DNA from: Bradyrhizobium frederickii
GTDB lineage: Bacteria > Pseudomonadota > Alphaproteobacteria > Rhizobiales > Xanthobacteraceae
Direction of reading: 5' to 3'
NCBI RefSeq assembly: GCF_004570865.1
Contig: NZ_SPQS01000015.1
Location: 122,728-186,727, forward strand
DNA: 64,000 nucleotides
Shown: piece after piece, positions 8,452 to 16,136 of the stretch
Layout of the letters: every line of letters starts with the position of its first letter
Numbering within the stretch: position 1 is the first letter of the stretch
Translations under genes and position numbers: made by a program
The notes under the pieces: model-generated
Database searches by the model: none
Told to the model about the DNA's origin: nothing
The model's input: the letters and a program-made list of their open reading frames with translations, nothing else

Positions 8452-9653
8452 GCGCCCAGACTCCGGCTGACGCGCCAACCGTAGACGCTCATGATCGCGC
8501 TGGTGAGCAGCGAGATCAGGAGATAGATGCCCATCGTCATCGCGATGATCTCGATCGCCTGCCCGGTCTGGCTCAGCGACGTGCCGGCGAACACCGAGAC
8601 GAGGTCAGGATAGCCGATCGCGACCGCCAGCGACGAGTTCTTGGTGAGATTGAGGTACTGGTTGGTCAGCGGCGGCACGATGACGCGCATGGCCTGCGGC
8701 ACCACGATCAGCCGCAGCGTGGTGCCCCGGCTGAGGCCCAGAGACGATCCCGCCTCCATCTGGCCCTTGTGGACGGACAGGATGCCGGCGCGCACGATCT
8801 CGGCGATGAAGGCGGCGGTATAGGTCGACAGCGCCAGCGTCAGCGCCACGAACTCCGGAATGATCCGCGAGCCGCCGGCGAAATTGAAGCCCTTCAGCTG
8901 CGGCAGCTCGAAGCTGAACGGCGGGCCGAACACCAGCATGGTGGCGAGCGGCAGACCGAACAGCAGACCCAGCACGTAGGGCCAGATGCGGATCATCCGC
9001 CCTTCCTGAAACAATGCGCGCCGGGCATAGAAGCGCAAGGCCAGTGACGCGACGATGCCGAGCGCCAGCATCGCCAGGAACGGCTCGAGGCCCCGCTCAC
9101 CGATCGGGCTGGGGACGACGAGGCCACGATTGCTGATAAAGGCGAGGCCGAGCAGCGAGATGCTCTGCCGCGGATTGGGCAGGGCTGCGAGCACCGCCAG
9201 GTACCAGAACAGGATCTGGAACAGCAGCGGCAAATTGCGGATGATTTCGACATAGATTTCGCCGACGCGCGACAACAGCCAGTTCGGCGAGAGCCGGCAC
9301 AGCGCGACGATGAAGCCGATCAATGTGGCGAAGACGATGCCCACCACGGAGACGACGAGCGTGTTCAGGAGCCCGACCACGAACACGCGCAGGAACGTGT
9401 CCGAGCCGGTATAGGAGATCAGGGTCTGGTTGACGTCGAAGCCGGCATTGTTCCGCAGGAAGCCGAAGCCGGCGGCAATGTGCTGGTTTTCCAGGTTGGC
9501 GCGGGCGTTGGAGACGATCTCATAGCCGATCCAGCCCAGGATCGCCGCGAAGGCAAACTGGACGGCGACGCCGTTCCAGCCTGCCTTGCCGCCCAGAAGG
9601 CGCCTGATCTTCAGCGCGATCTGGGGCGGCGGTTTTCGGGCCTCGGTGCTCAT
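8448..9653 (-). CDS. aapQ: General L-amino acid ABC transporter, permease AapQ
   Basis: A 401-aa inner-membrane permease with about eight hydrophobic segments. The EAA loop is visible as MEAGSSLGLSRGTTLRLIV followed by VPQAMRVIVPPLTNQ, where it contacts AapP. The large periplasmic insert between the first two membrane segments (RANLENQHIAAGFGFL) is typical of AapQ. It is the second gene of aapJQMP: 25 nt after aapJ and overlapping aapM by 4 nt (ATGA). It pairs with AapM to form the translocation channel for a wide range of L-amino acids. Length matches the ~400 aa of characterised rhizobial AapQ. Confidence 0.95.
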   Translation of the reverse strand: MSTEARKPPPQIALKIRRLLGGKAGWNGVAVQFAFAAILGWIGYEIVSNARANLENQHIAAGFGFLRNNAGFDVNQTLISYTGSDTFLRVFVVGLLNTLVVSVVGIVFATLIGFIVALCRLSPNWLLSRVGEIYVEIIRNLPLLFQILFWYLAVLAALPNPRQSISLLGLAFISNRGLVVPSPIGERGLEPFLAMLALGIVASLALRFYARRALFQEGRMIRIWPYVLGLLFGLPLATMLVFGPPFSFELPQLKGFNFAGGSRIIPEFVALTLALSTYTAAFIAEIVRAGILSVHKGQMEAGSSLGLSRGTTLRLIVVPQAMRVIVPPLTNQYLNLTKNSSLAVAIGYPDLVSVFAGTSLSQTGQAIEIIAMTMGIYLLISLLTSAIMSVYGWRVSRSLGA

Positions 9654-9678
9654 GCCGCTGCCAGCGGGTCAGGGGCGG

Positions 9679-10695
9679 TCAGCGGATCGGCGGCGCGTAC
9701 TGAAGACCGCCCTTGTTCCAGAGATTGTTGAGACCGCGATTGATGCCGAGCGGCGAGCCGGCGCCGACATTGCGATCGAACACTTCGCCGTAATTGCCGA
9801 CCGCCTTCACGATCCGCACCACCCAGTCCTTGGTGAGGCCGAGCTGTTCGCCGAAATTGCCGTCGCTGCCGAGCACGCGCTTCAACTCGGGATTTTCCAG
9901 CTTGGTCTTCTCGTCGACGTTCTTCGAGGTCACCCCGAGCTCTTCGGCGGTGACCATCGCGAACAGGGACCACTTCACGATGTCGAACCATTGGTCGTCG
10001 CCGTGGCGCACCATCGGGCCGAGCGGCTCCTTCGAGATGATCTCGGGCAGCACCATGTGTTCATTGGGATTGGCGAGCTTCAGGCGATTGGCGTAGAGGC
10101 CCGACTGGTCGGTGGTGAAGACGTCGCAGCGCCCGGCCTCATAGGCCTTCACCGTTTCGTCGTTGGTGCCGAACGCGATCACCTCGTACTTCATGTTGTT
10201 GGCCTTGAAGTAGTCGGCGAGATTCTGCTCGGTGGTGGTGCCGGTCTGCACGCAGACCGAGGCGCTGTTGAGCTCGAGCGCCGAATTCACCTTGAGCGAC
10301 TTCTTCACCATGAAGCCCTGCCCGTCATAATAGGTCACGCCGGTGAAGTTGGCGCCGAGCGAGGTATCGCGCGAGATGGTCCAGGTGGTGTTGCGCGAGA
10401 GCACGTCGATCTCGCCGGATTGCAGCGCGGTGAAGCGGTCCTTGGCGGACAGCGGCACGTACTTGACCTTGCTCGCATCGTTGAAGATCGCCCCGGCGAT
10501 TGCCTTGCAGACGTCGACGTCGAGGCCGGTCCAGTTGCCCTTGTCATCGGGCGAGGAGAAGCCCGGCAGGCCCTGGCTGACGCCGCAGGACAGCATGCCC
10601 CGATCCTTGACGGTCTTGAGGGTTTGCGCATCGGCGGTTTGGGCGGAGAGACCGGCGGCGAGAGCAAGAGTGAGAGCCAGGGTTACGCGTTTCAT
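9679..10695 (-). CDS. aapJ: General L-amino acid ABC transporter, periplasmic binding protein AapJ
   Basis: A 338-aa secreted binding protein. The signal peptide (MKRVTLALTLALAAGLSAQ, cleavage near ADA-QT) is followed by a family 3 solute-binding domain: LSCGVSQGLPGFS, GLDVDVCKAIAGAIF, LSRNTTWT, VCVQTGTTTEQNLADYF. I prefer ATG 10695 because it gives a clean signal peptide and has AAAGG about 9 nt upstream; six further in-frame codons upstream add nothing. It is the first gene of the aap operon and divergent from metC across 389 bp. It binds many L-amino acids and sets the transporter's broad specificity. Confidence 0.95.
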   Translation of the reverse strand: MKRVTLALTLALAAGLSAQTADAQTLKTVKDRGMLSCGVSQGLPGFSSPDDKGNWTGLDVDVCKAIAGAIFNDASKVKYVPLSAKDRFTALQSGEIDVLSRNTTWTISRDTSLGANFTGVTYYDGQGFMVKKSLKVNSALELNSASVCVQTGTTTEQNLADYFKANNMKYEVIAFGTNDETVKAYEAGRCDVFTTDQSGLYANRLKLANPNEHMVLPEIISKEPLGPMVRHGDDQWFDIVKWSLFAMVTAEELGVTSKNVDEKTKLENPELKRVLGSDGNFGEQLGLTKDWVVRIVKAVGNYGEVFDRNVGAGSPLGINRGLNNLWNKGGLQYAPPIR

Positions 10696-11084
10696 GGGCT
10701 TTGGGCCTTTCAAAGTCGTCTCAAGGAACGTTGTCTCAGGATCATCCCTGCCGGGCCGGGCGTATCAAGTCCGGCCTTGCAAGAGTCATGCTGGAAAACC
10801 TTGCCGAACACTCGCCGATCCCGGGAGGCCATACCTTAATCCCCGCCGCTGGCGCCCGCCGCGATGGGCTGTGGCGCAAGGGTCGGTCAGACGATGGATC
10901 GAAGGTCGCGGCAGGCCCCTCAACATGCGGCGACTGAATAGCACCCGCGCATCACAGAACGACTGGCGTGCCGGGTCAAGGGGTTGACGGGACTCTTCTG
11001 TGTTCTGTTATTAACGACAGCGGCCTTTCGGCCGGCCCTCGGGCGCCAGGCCCCGAGCGGAAACGCGGTTTTGAAAGCAGACGC
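10696..11084. other. Divergent aapJ/metC intergenic region
   Basis: A 389-bp region that should hold both promoters. I see a plausible sigma-70 promoter for metC (10983-11012) and no clear one for aapJ. I looked for the conserved folds of SAM riboswitches and did not recognise any. Several GC-rich inverted repeats are present (for example CCGGGCCGGG near 10763), without an obvious terminator. Confidence 0.45.
10983..11012 (+). promoter_or_regulatory. Putative sigma-70 promoter of metC
   Basis: TTGACG (10983-10988), an 18-nt spacer and TTATTA (11007-11012), 73 bp ahead of the metC ATG. The -35 matches five of six consensus bases. The prediction is by eye only. Confidence 0.4.
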
Positions 11085-12269
11085 ATGGATTCCTCGCACC
11101 CCCAAGAGCAGCAGGCCGAGACCCGGCTGGTCACCTCCGGCCGCGACACCAAGGCGCAGAAGGGGTTCGTCAATCCGCCGGTTTTCCACGGCTCGACCGT
11201 GCTCTATCCCACCGCCGAGGACCTGCACGCCCATCGCGGCGAGTTCTCCTATGGCCGGCACGGTTCCCCCACCACCAAGGCGTTCCAGGAGACGCTGATG
11301 GCGCTGGAGGGGCCGCAATGCGCCGGCGTCGGCATCGTCCCGTCGGGGCTGTCGGCAATCTCCACCACCCTGCTCGCGGTGCTGAAGGCCGGCGACCACA
11401 TTCTGGTCGTCGACAACGTCTACCGGCCCTCGCGCAATTTCTGCAACGGCATGCTCGCCCGCTACGGCATCGAGACCACGTACTTTGACCCGCTGATCGG
11501 TGCCGGCATCGACAAGCTGTTCAAGCCGAACACCCGCGCGGTGCTGGTGGAGGCGCCGGGCTCGCAATCGTTCGAGATGCCGGATATTCGCGCCATCGCC
11601 GAGGTCGCGCATGCGCGCGGCGCGCTCGTCATCGACGACAACACCTGGGCGACGCCGCTCTATCACCGCTCGCTCGAACAGGGCGTCGACGTCAGCATGC
11701 AGGCCGCAACGAAATATATCGGCGGCCATTCCGACATCATGTTCGGCACGATCTCGGCCAATGCCAAGGCCTGGCCGATAATTGCCGAAGGCATCCGCCT
11801 GCTCGGTGTCTGCGCCGGTCCCGACGACGTCTTCCTCGCGCTGCGCGGCCTGCGCACGCTGTCGGTCCGGCTGGCGCAGCATCATCGCTCCGGTCTCGAC
11901 ATGGCGCGCTGGCTCGCTGCCAGACCCGAGGTTGCTCGCGTGCTGCATCCGGGTTTGGAGACCGATCCCGGTCACGCCATCTGGAAGCGCGACTTCACCG
12001 GCGCATCCGGCCTGTTCAGCATCGTGCTGAAGCCGGCGCCGCAGAAGGCCGTCGACACCATGCTCAACACGCTCAAGCTGTTCGGCATGGGTTTTTCCTG
12101 GGGCGGCTTCGAGAGCCTTGCGATTCCCTTCGATTGCGACGCCTATCGCACCGCGACCAGGTGGGCGCCCGGCGGGCCGGCTCTGCGCCTGCACATCGGG
12201 CTCGAAAGCACCGACGATCTCAAGGCCGATCTCGATCGCGGCTTTGCTGCCCTCAAGGCGGCAATGTGA
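11085..12269 (+). CDS. metC: Cystathionine beta-lyase
   Basis: A 394-aa cytoplasmic PLP enzyme of the Cys/Met metabolism family. By homology it cleaves cystathionine to homocysteine, ammonia and pyruvate in methionine synthesis. Visible features are SYGRHGSPTTKAF (cofactor and phosphate contacts), the SGLSAI motif, DNTWATP with the PLP aspartate, and the Schiff-base lysine K210 in AATKYIGGHSD. The WGGFES segment and C-terminal RLHIGLES are typical of MetC. The frame is open to 10968, but ATG 11085 is the start that begins the family-like sequence; the extension is in promoter DNA. It stands alone. A gamma-lyase side activity is possible, as in many members. Confidence 0.9.
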   Translation: MDSSHPQEQQAETRLVTSGRDTKAQKGFVNPPVFHGSTVLYPTAEDLHAHRGEFSYGRHGSPTTKAFQETLMALEGPQCAGVGIVPSGLSAISTTLLAVLKAGDHILVVDNVYRPSRNFCNGMLARYGIETTYFDPLIGAGIDKLFKPNTRAVLVEAPGSQSFEMPDIRAIAEVAHARGALVIDDNTWATPLYHRSLEQGVDVSMQAATKYIGGHSDIMFGTISANAKAWPIIAEGIRLLGVCAGPDDVFLALRGLRTLSVRLAQHHRSGLDMARWLAARPEVARVLHPGLETDPGHAIWKRDFTGASGLFSIVLKPAPQKAVDTMLNTLKLFGMGFSWGGFESLAIPFDCDAYRTATRWAPGGPALRLHIGLESTDDLKADLDRGFAALKAAM

Positions 12270-12438
12270 GCCTGCTCACTGAGCAATGCGCCTGCCGACG
12301 CGCCAATGTGCGTCGACGGACGCACGGCGCGGGAACGTGCAACTGCCGTAAACGTTAACGCCGACGCGCCAACAAATGATTTGATCCACTGACGTTTGGC
12401 GCTAGCCTCACCAATCGACTCTCATCCGGACACGGAGC

Positions 12439-14130
12439 ATGGGAACGTTGGTACTGCTCGATCTCATGGGCGGCGTGGCGCTGTTGCTGTGGGGCCTGCA
12501 CATGGTCCACAGCGGGATTCTGCGCGCCTTCGGTCCTGACCTCAGGCGCCTGCTTGGCAAGGCGCTGAGCAACCGCGTCAGCGCCTTTGCCGCCGGCCTC
12601 GGGCTCACCGCCCTGCTCCAGAGCAGCACGGCGACCGCCTTGATCACGAGCTCGTTCGCGGCCGAAGGCCTTGTCAGCCTCGCCGCCGCGCTTGCCATCA
12701 TGTTGGGCGCCAATGTCGGCACGACGCTGATCGTTCAGGTGTTGTCGTTCAACATCGCAGCCGTTGCGCCGGTGCTGTTCGTGCTCGGCCTCGTCGCCTT
12801 CCGCTCCGGCCCGCGCTCGCGGATCAAGGACATCGGCCGCGTCTGCATCGGCCTCGGCCTGATGCTGCTCTCGCTGCACATCCTGCTCGACACGCTGGCG
12901 CCGGCCGAGAACGCGCCCGGCGTCCGCGTCGTGATGTCGGCCATCACAGGCGATCCCATCCTGTGCATCGTCATCGCCGCCCTCGTCACCTGGACAGTGC
13001 ATTCGAGCGTCGCCAGCGTGCTCTTGATCATGTCGCTGGCCTATTCGCAGTTCATCACGCCCTACGCGGCGCTGGCGCTGGTGCTCGGGGCCAATCTCGG
13101 CAGCGCCATCAATCCCGTGCTCGAGGGCGGCAAGCGTGACGATCCCGCGAGCTATCGCCTGCCGGTCGGCAATCTCGTCAACCGCGTGATCGGCATTGCC
13201 CTCGTCCTGCCCTTCCTCGGCGGGATCGCCGAGCATATGCACGCCTGGCAGCCTGATCTCGCCAAGATGACGGCGGCCTTCCACATCGCCTTCAATGTCG
13301 GCACGGCCATCGTCTTCATCGGCCTGCTCGACGCCATGTCGCGCCTGCTCGCCCGCCTCTTGCCGGATCGCGTGCAGGAGGCCGACCCGGCCCGGCCGCG
13401 CTATCTTGACGAGACCGCGCTGGAGACGCCGTCGCTGGCACTCGCCGACGCCGCCCGCGAGACGTTGCGCATGGGCGATCTCGTCGAGGTCATGCTGCGC
13501 AAGGTGATGGCCGCGATGATGACAGGCGATCGTGCGCTGGTCGACCAGGTCTCCAAGATGGACAACTTGGTCGACGGTCTCGACGAGGCCATCAAGCTCT
13601 ACGTGACCAAGCTGATGCGCGGCAGCCTCGACGAGAGCGAAGGACGGCGCGCGATGGAGATCATCTCCTTCGCCATCAATCTCGAACATATCGGCGACAT
13701 CATCGACAAGAGTCTGAGCGAGCTCGCGACCAAGAAGATCAAGCGGCGCTTCCAGTTCTCTGCGGAAGGGGCCGACGAGCTCGCCGCCTTCCACAAGCGC
13801 ACGATGGACTCGCTGCGGATCGCGTTCGGCGTCTTCATGTCGGGCGACGCCAATGAGGCCCGCAAGCTGCTGGTGGAGAAAACCGCGCTGCGCAACACCG
13901 AGCTTGCCGCGGTCGAACGGCATCTCGATCGCCTGCGCGAGGGCCGTCCCGAAACCATCGAAACGACGTCGCTGCATCTCGACGTGCTGCGCGACCTCAG
14001 GCGCATCCACTCGCATATCTGCTCGGTCGCCTATCCCGTGCTGGACGCGGCCGGCGAGCCGTATCGAAGGACCGAGGCCGAGACGGCCACCCTGCCCGCG
14101 GCCGGCGCGCCATCGGCGTTGCCGCGCTAG
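12439..14130 (+). CDS. Na/phosphate-cotransporter family protein with C-terminal PhoU-like domain
   Basis: A 563-aa inner-membrane protein of the Na/Pi cotransporter (PF02690) family. About eight hydrophobic segments fill residues 1-300 and contain two inverted half-repeats. The first half has the full QSSTATALITSSF and GANVGTT; the second has VHSSVAS and GANLGSA, so the usual QSS of repeat two has become HSS. Residues ~345-540 are a helical PhoU-like domain. By family it moves phosphate, perhaps outward, or balances phosphate levels. It is monocistronic, convergent with the small gene at 14140, and has a GGAGC Shine-Dalgarno right before the ATG. Confidence 0.85.
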   Translation: MGTLVLLDLMGGVALLLWGLHMVHSGILRAFGPDLRRLLGKALSNRVSAFAAGLGLTALLQSSTATALITSSFAAEGLVSLAAALAIMLGANVGTTLIVQVLSFNIAAVAPVLFVLGLVAFRSGPRSRIKDIGRVCIGLGLMLLSLHILLDTLAPAENAPGVRVVMSAITGDPILCIVIAALVTWTVHSSVASVLLIMSLAYSQFITPYAALALVLGANLGSAINPVLEGGKRDDPASYRLPVGNLVNRVIGIALVLPFLGGIAEHMHAWQPDLAKMTAAFHIAFNVGTAIVFIGLLDAMSRLLARLLPDRVQEADPARPRYLDETALETPSLALADAARETLRMGDLVEVMLRKVMAAMMTGDRALVDQVSKMDNLVDGLDEAIKLYVTKLMRGSLDESEGRRAMEIISFAINLEHIGDIIDKSLSELATKKIKRRFQFSAEGADELAAFHKRTMDSLRIAFGVFMSGDANEARKLLVEKTALRNTELAAVERHLDRLREGRPETIETTSLHLDVLRDLRRIHSHICSVAYPVLDAAGEPYRRTEAETATLPAAGAPSALPR

Positions 14131-14139
14131 CGCTTCCGC

Positions 14140-14478
14140 TCAGCGGTCCAGCGTTTTCGAGGCGCTGGCGCGGTTCTTCCAGATCAGCATGATGTTCCTG
14201 ATGTAGATCACCGTCGCGAGCGATTGTCCGAGGATGATGACCGGCTCGCGCTTCACCACGCCATAGACCAGCGTCATCAGGCCGCCGCCCATCGAGCAGA
14301 ACCAGAACGCCATCGGCACCACGCTGTTGCCGGCGCGCTCGCTCGCGATCCACTGCACCAGGAAGCGCGCGGTGAAGAACAGCTGCGCGACGAGGCCGAA
14401 CGCCAGCCAGAAATCGAACTTGGCGACGAAGACGTCATAGAGATAGTTGCTCAGCGCCTGACCGTATTGGATGATCAT
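14140..14478 (-). CDS. LpxB N-terminal-domain-like (LABN) small membrane protein
   Basis: A 112-aa protein with three predicted membrane helices that matches the 'lipid A biosynthesis N-terminal' domain (PF07578): FGLVAQLFFTARFLVQWIASE, VPMAFWFCSMGGGLMTLVYG and GQSLATVIYIRN. This domain occurs alone or fused to LpxB and often sits beside GT2 and ArnT-like genes. It is the last gene of the envelope operon and overlaps the GT2 gene by 4 nt (ATGA), which implies coupled translation. Its role is probably in membrane handling of lipid-linked sugar; the precise function is not known. Confidence 0.85.
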   Translation of the reverse strand: MIIQYGQALSNYLYDVFVAKFDFWLAFGLVAQLFFTARFLVQWIASERAGNSVVPMAFWFCSMGGGLMTLVYGVVKREPVIILGQSLATVIYIRNIMLIWKNRASASKTLDR

Positions 14479-15227
14479 GCGTTCACCTCAATCACATCTG
14501 GTGTCGGCTTCTTGCGGCGGATCAGCCACCACACGCCGGCGAGATCCAAGATGCCGATCCACAGCCGGTCGAAGAAACCGTAATTCGACACGCCGGAATG
14601 GCGCGGCCGGTCGATCACGTCGACATAGGCGATGTCGTAGCCTTCGCGGCGGACCAGCGCCGGCAGGAAGCGATGCAGACCGTCGAAATAGGGCATCATC
14701 AGGAAGACCTCGCGCCGGAATGCCTTCAACCCGCAGCCGGTATCCCGCGTGCCGTCCTTCAGGATGGCATTGCGGACGCCGTTGGCCACGCGCGACTGCA
14801 ATTTCTTGAAGCCGGTGTCCTTGCGTCCGACGCGCTGGCCCGCGGCGAGGCCGACGCGCCCTGCTCCCTTCTCGACCGCCGCGATCAGGTCGGGCAGGAA
14901 GGCCGGATTGTTCTGGCCATCGCCGTCGAGCGTCGCCACGATCACCCCGCGCGCCGCGCGCACGCCGCTGCGCACCGCCGCGGATTGGCCGCCTGATCTG
15001 GCATGGCGGAGCTGGCGCAGATTGTCCCGCTGCGCCATCAGCGTCGTGATCCGTTCGCCGGTCGCATCGGTCGAGCCGTCGTTGACGTAGATGATCTCGT
15101 AGTCCCAGCGGCCGTCGAGCGCTGCGCCGATCTCCGCGATCAGCGGCGCGATGTTGTCGGCTTCGTTGCGCACGGGAACGACGATGGAAACCGAAGGCTG
15201 GGAAACCGAAGGCTGGGACGTCGACAA
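14475..15227 (-). CDS. GT2 family glycosyltransferase (DPM1/ArnC-like)
   Basis: A 250-aa GT-A fold enzyme: VSIVVPVRNEADNIAPLI, the nucleotide-binding YVNDGSTDAT, the metal-binding DGDGQ (DXD type) and TGCGLKAFRREV. It lacks the two C-terminal membrane helices of some ArnC proteins but ends with an amphipathic WIGILDLAGVWWLIRRKK. By family it transfers a sugar from a nucleotide donor to a polyprenyl phosphate, making the donor for the GT39 enzyme upstream. A 15-bp tandem duplication near the start gives the repeat QPSVSQPSVS. It sits in an operon with GT39, PAP2 and LABN genes. Mannose or galacturonate are possible sugars; the sequence does not decide. Confidence 0.88.
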   Translation of the reverse strand: MSTSQPSVSQPSVSIVVPVRNEADNIAPLIAEIGAALDGRWDYEIIYVNDGSTDATGERITTLMAQRDNLRQLRHARSGGQSAAVRSGVRAARGVIVATLDGDGQNNPAFLPDLIAAVEKGAGRVGLAAGQRVGRKDTGFKKLQSRVANGVRNAILKDGTRDTGCGLKAFRREVFLMMPYFDGLHRFLPALVRREGYDIAYVDVIDRPRHSGVSNYGFFDRLWIGILDLAGVWWLIRRKKPTPDVIEVNA

Positions 15228-15289
15228 GTGAGGCTCGTGGTTGGAATTGGCCTGCCACGGGAACCGGCGGTCCCGGCAGGCAGCCGCTT

Positions 15290-16135
15290 TTATGGGGCGG
15301 ATGCCCCGTGGGCAACCCTTTTGAGGCGGCCCGAGACCGCCCCCGCGAGCGGCACGATGGTGCCGTCGGCGCGGATGGCAAAGCCCAGCCTTCGGGCCGC
15401 GAACCAGTAGCGGACTGCCATGGCGCCGACCGTGCCGACCAGGGCGCCGGCCACGACGTCACTCGGGTGATGCGCGACCAGCACCAGCCGCGTCAACGAG
15501 ATCACGATTGCGTAAGTGAGCATGAACACGCGCAGGCGCGGCCACAATGCCGATACCGCGAACGCCAGGGCGAACGCGGCCACGGCATGGCCTGACGGCA
15601 AGCTGGCATAAGCCCCCGTCCCCTCGAACGGAACGAAGTTGAACGGATTGGCCTTGCCGCCGACAAACGGACGTCCGCGGCCGAGGCAATATTTCAGGAT
15701 CTCGGCAATGAATGCCGACACGGCAATCGACAGAAACACAAACTGCAGCCGTGTGCCGAGACCGAGCAGCAGCGTGCGGCGCGTTCCGTGAAGCCCTGCC
15801 GCAACGAACGCCAACACCACCAGCGCGGCCCCGAACACCGAGAGCAGATACTCGTCCTTGCCGAAATCGGTGAGGATGCGGATCGGCCACAGGCCGGGCG
15901 TGCCGCGCGCGGGCATCAGCTGGATCTCGGTCTGGTCGAACGCGACCATCAGCACGATGACGAGGGCCGCGCCGGCCGCGCTGAGCCACAGCGAATGCCG
16001 CGCCAGCTTTCGCGCGGCTTCCGCGCGGCGTGAATGCGAGGGCGTGCGGACGAGCTGCGCCAGCGCGTGCCTCGACACGGCGAGCAATTGCGCGGCATAG
16101 CCCGGACGCGGCGCGGGGCTGGTCGAGGCCGACAT
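15290..16135 (-). CDS. PAP2-family membrane phosphatase
   Basis: A 281-aa inner-membrane phosphatase with about six hydrophobic segments. The three PAP2 motifs are intact: KYCLGRGRP, the PSGH box in ASLPSGHAVAAF, and TRLVLVAHHPSDV with the catalytic histidine. By family it removes phosphate from lipid substrates such as undecaprenyl diphosphate, phosphatidate or lipid A, on the periplasmic side. It starts 1 nt after the GT39 stop and lies 62 nt before the GT2 gene, so it is part of the same operon. A lipid A 1- or 4'-phosphatase role that prepares sites for sugar addition fits the neighbours but is inference. Confidence 0.88.
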   Translation of the reverse strand: MSASTSPAPRPGYAAQLLAVSRHALAQLVRTPSHSRRAEAARKLARHSLWLSAAGAALVIVLMVAFDQTEIQLMPARGTPGLWPIRILTDFGKDEYLLSVFGAALVVLAFVAAGLHGTRRTLLLGLGTRLQFVFLSIAVSAFIAEILKYCLGRGRPFVGGKANPFNFVPFEGTGAYASLPSGHAVAAFALAFAVSALWPRLRVFMLTYAIVISLTRLVLVAHHPSDVVAGALVGTVGAMAVRYWFAARRLGFAIRADGTIVPLAGAVSGRLKRVAHGASAP

Positions 16136-16136
16136 C

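Noticed and set aside
10696..11084. SAM riboswitch before metC
   Set aside because: No recognisable SAM-I or SAM-II core sequence by eye; a plain promoter is visible instead.
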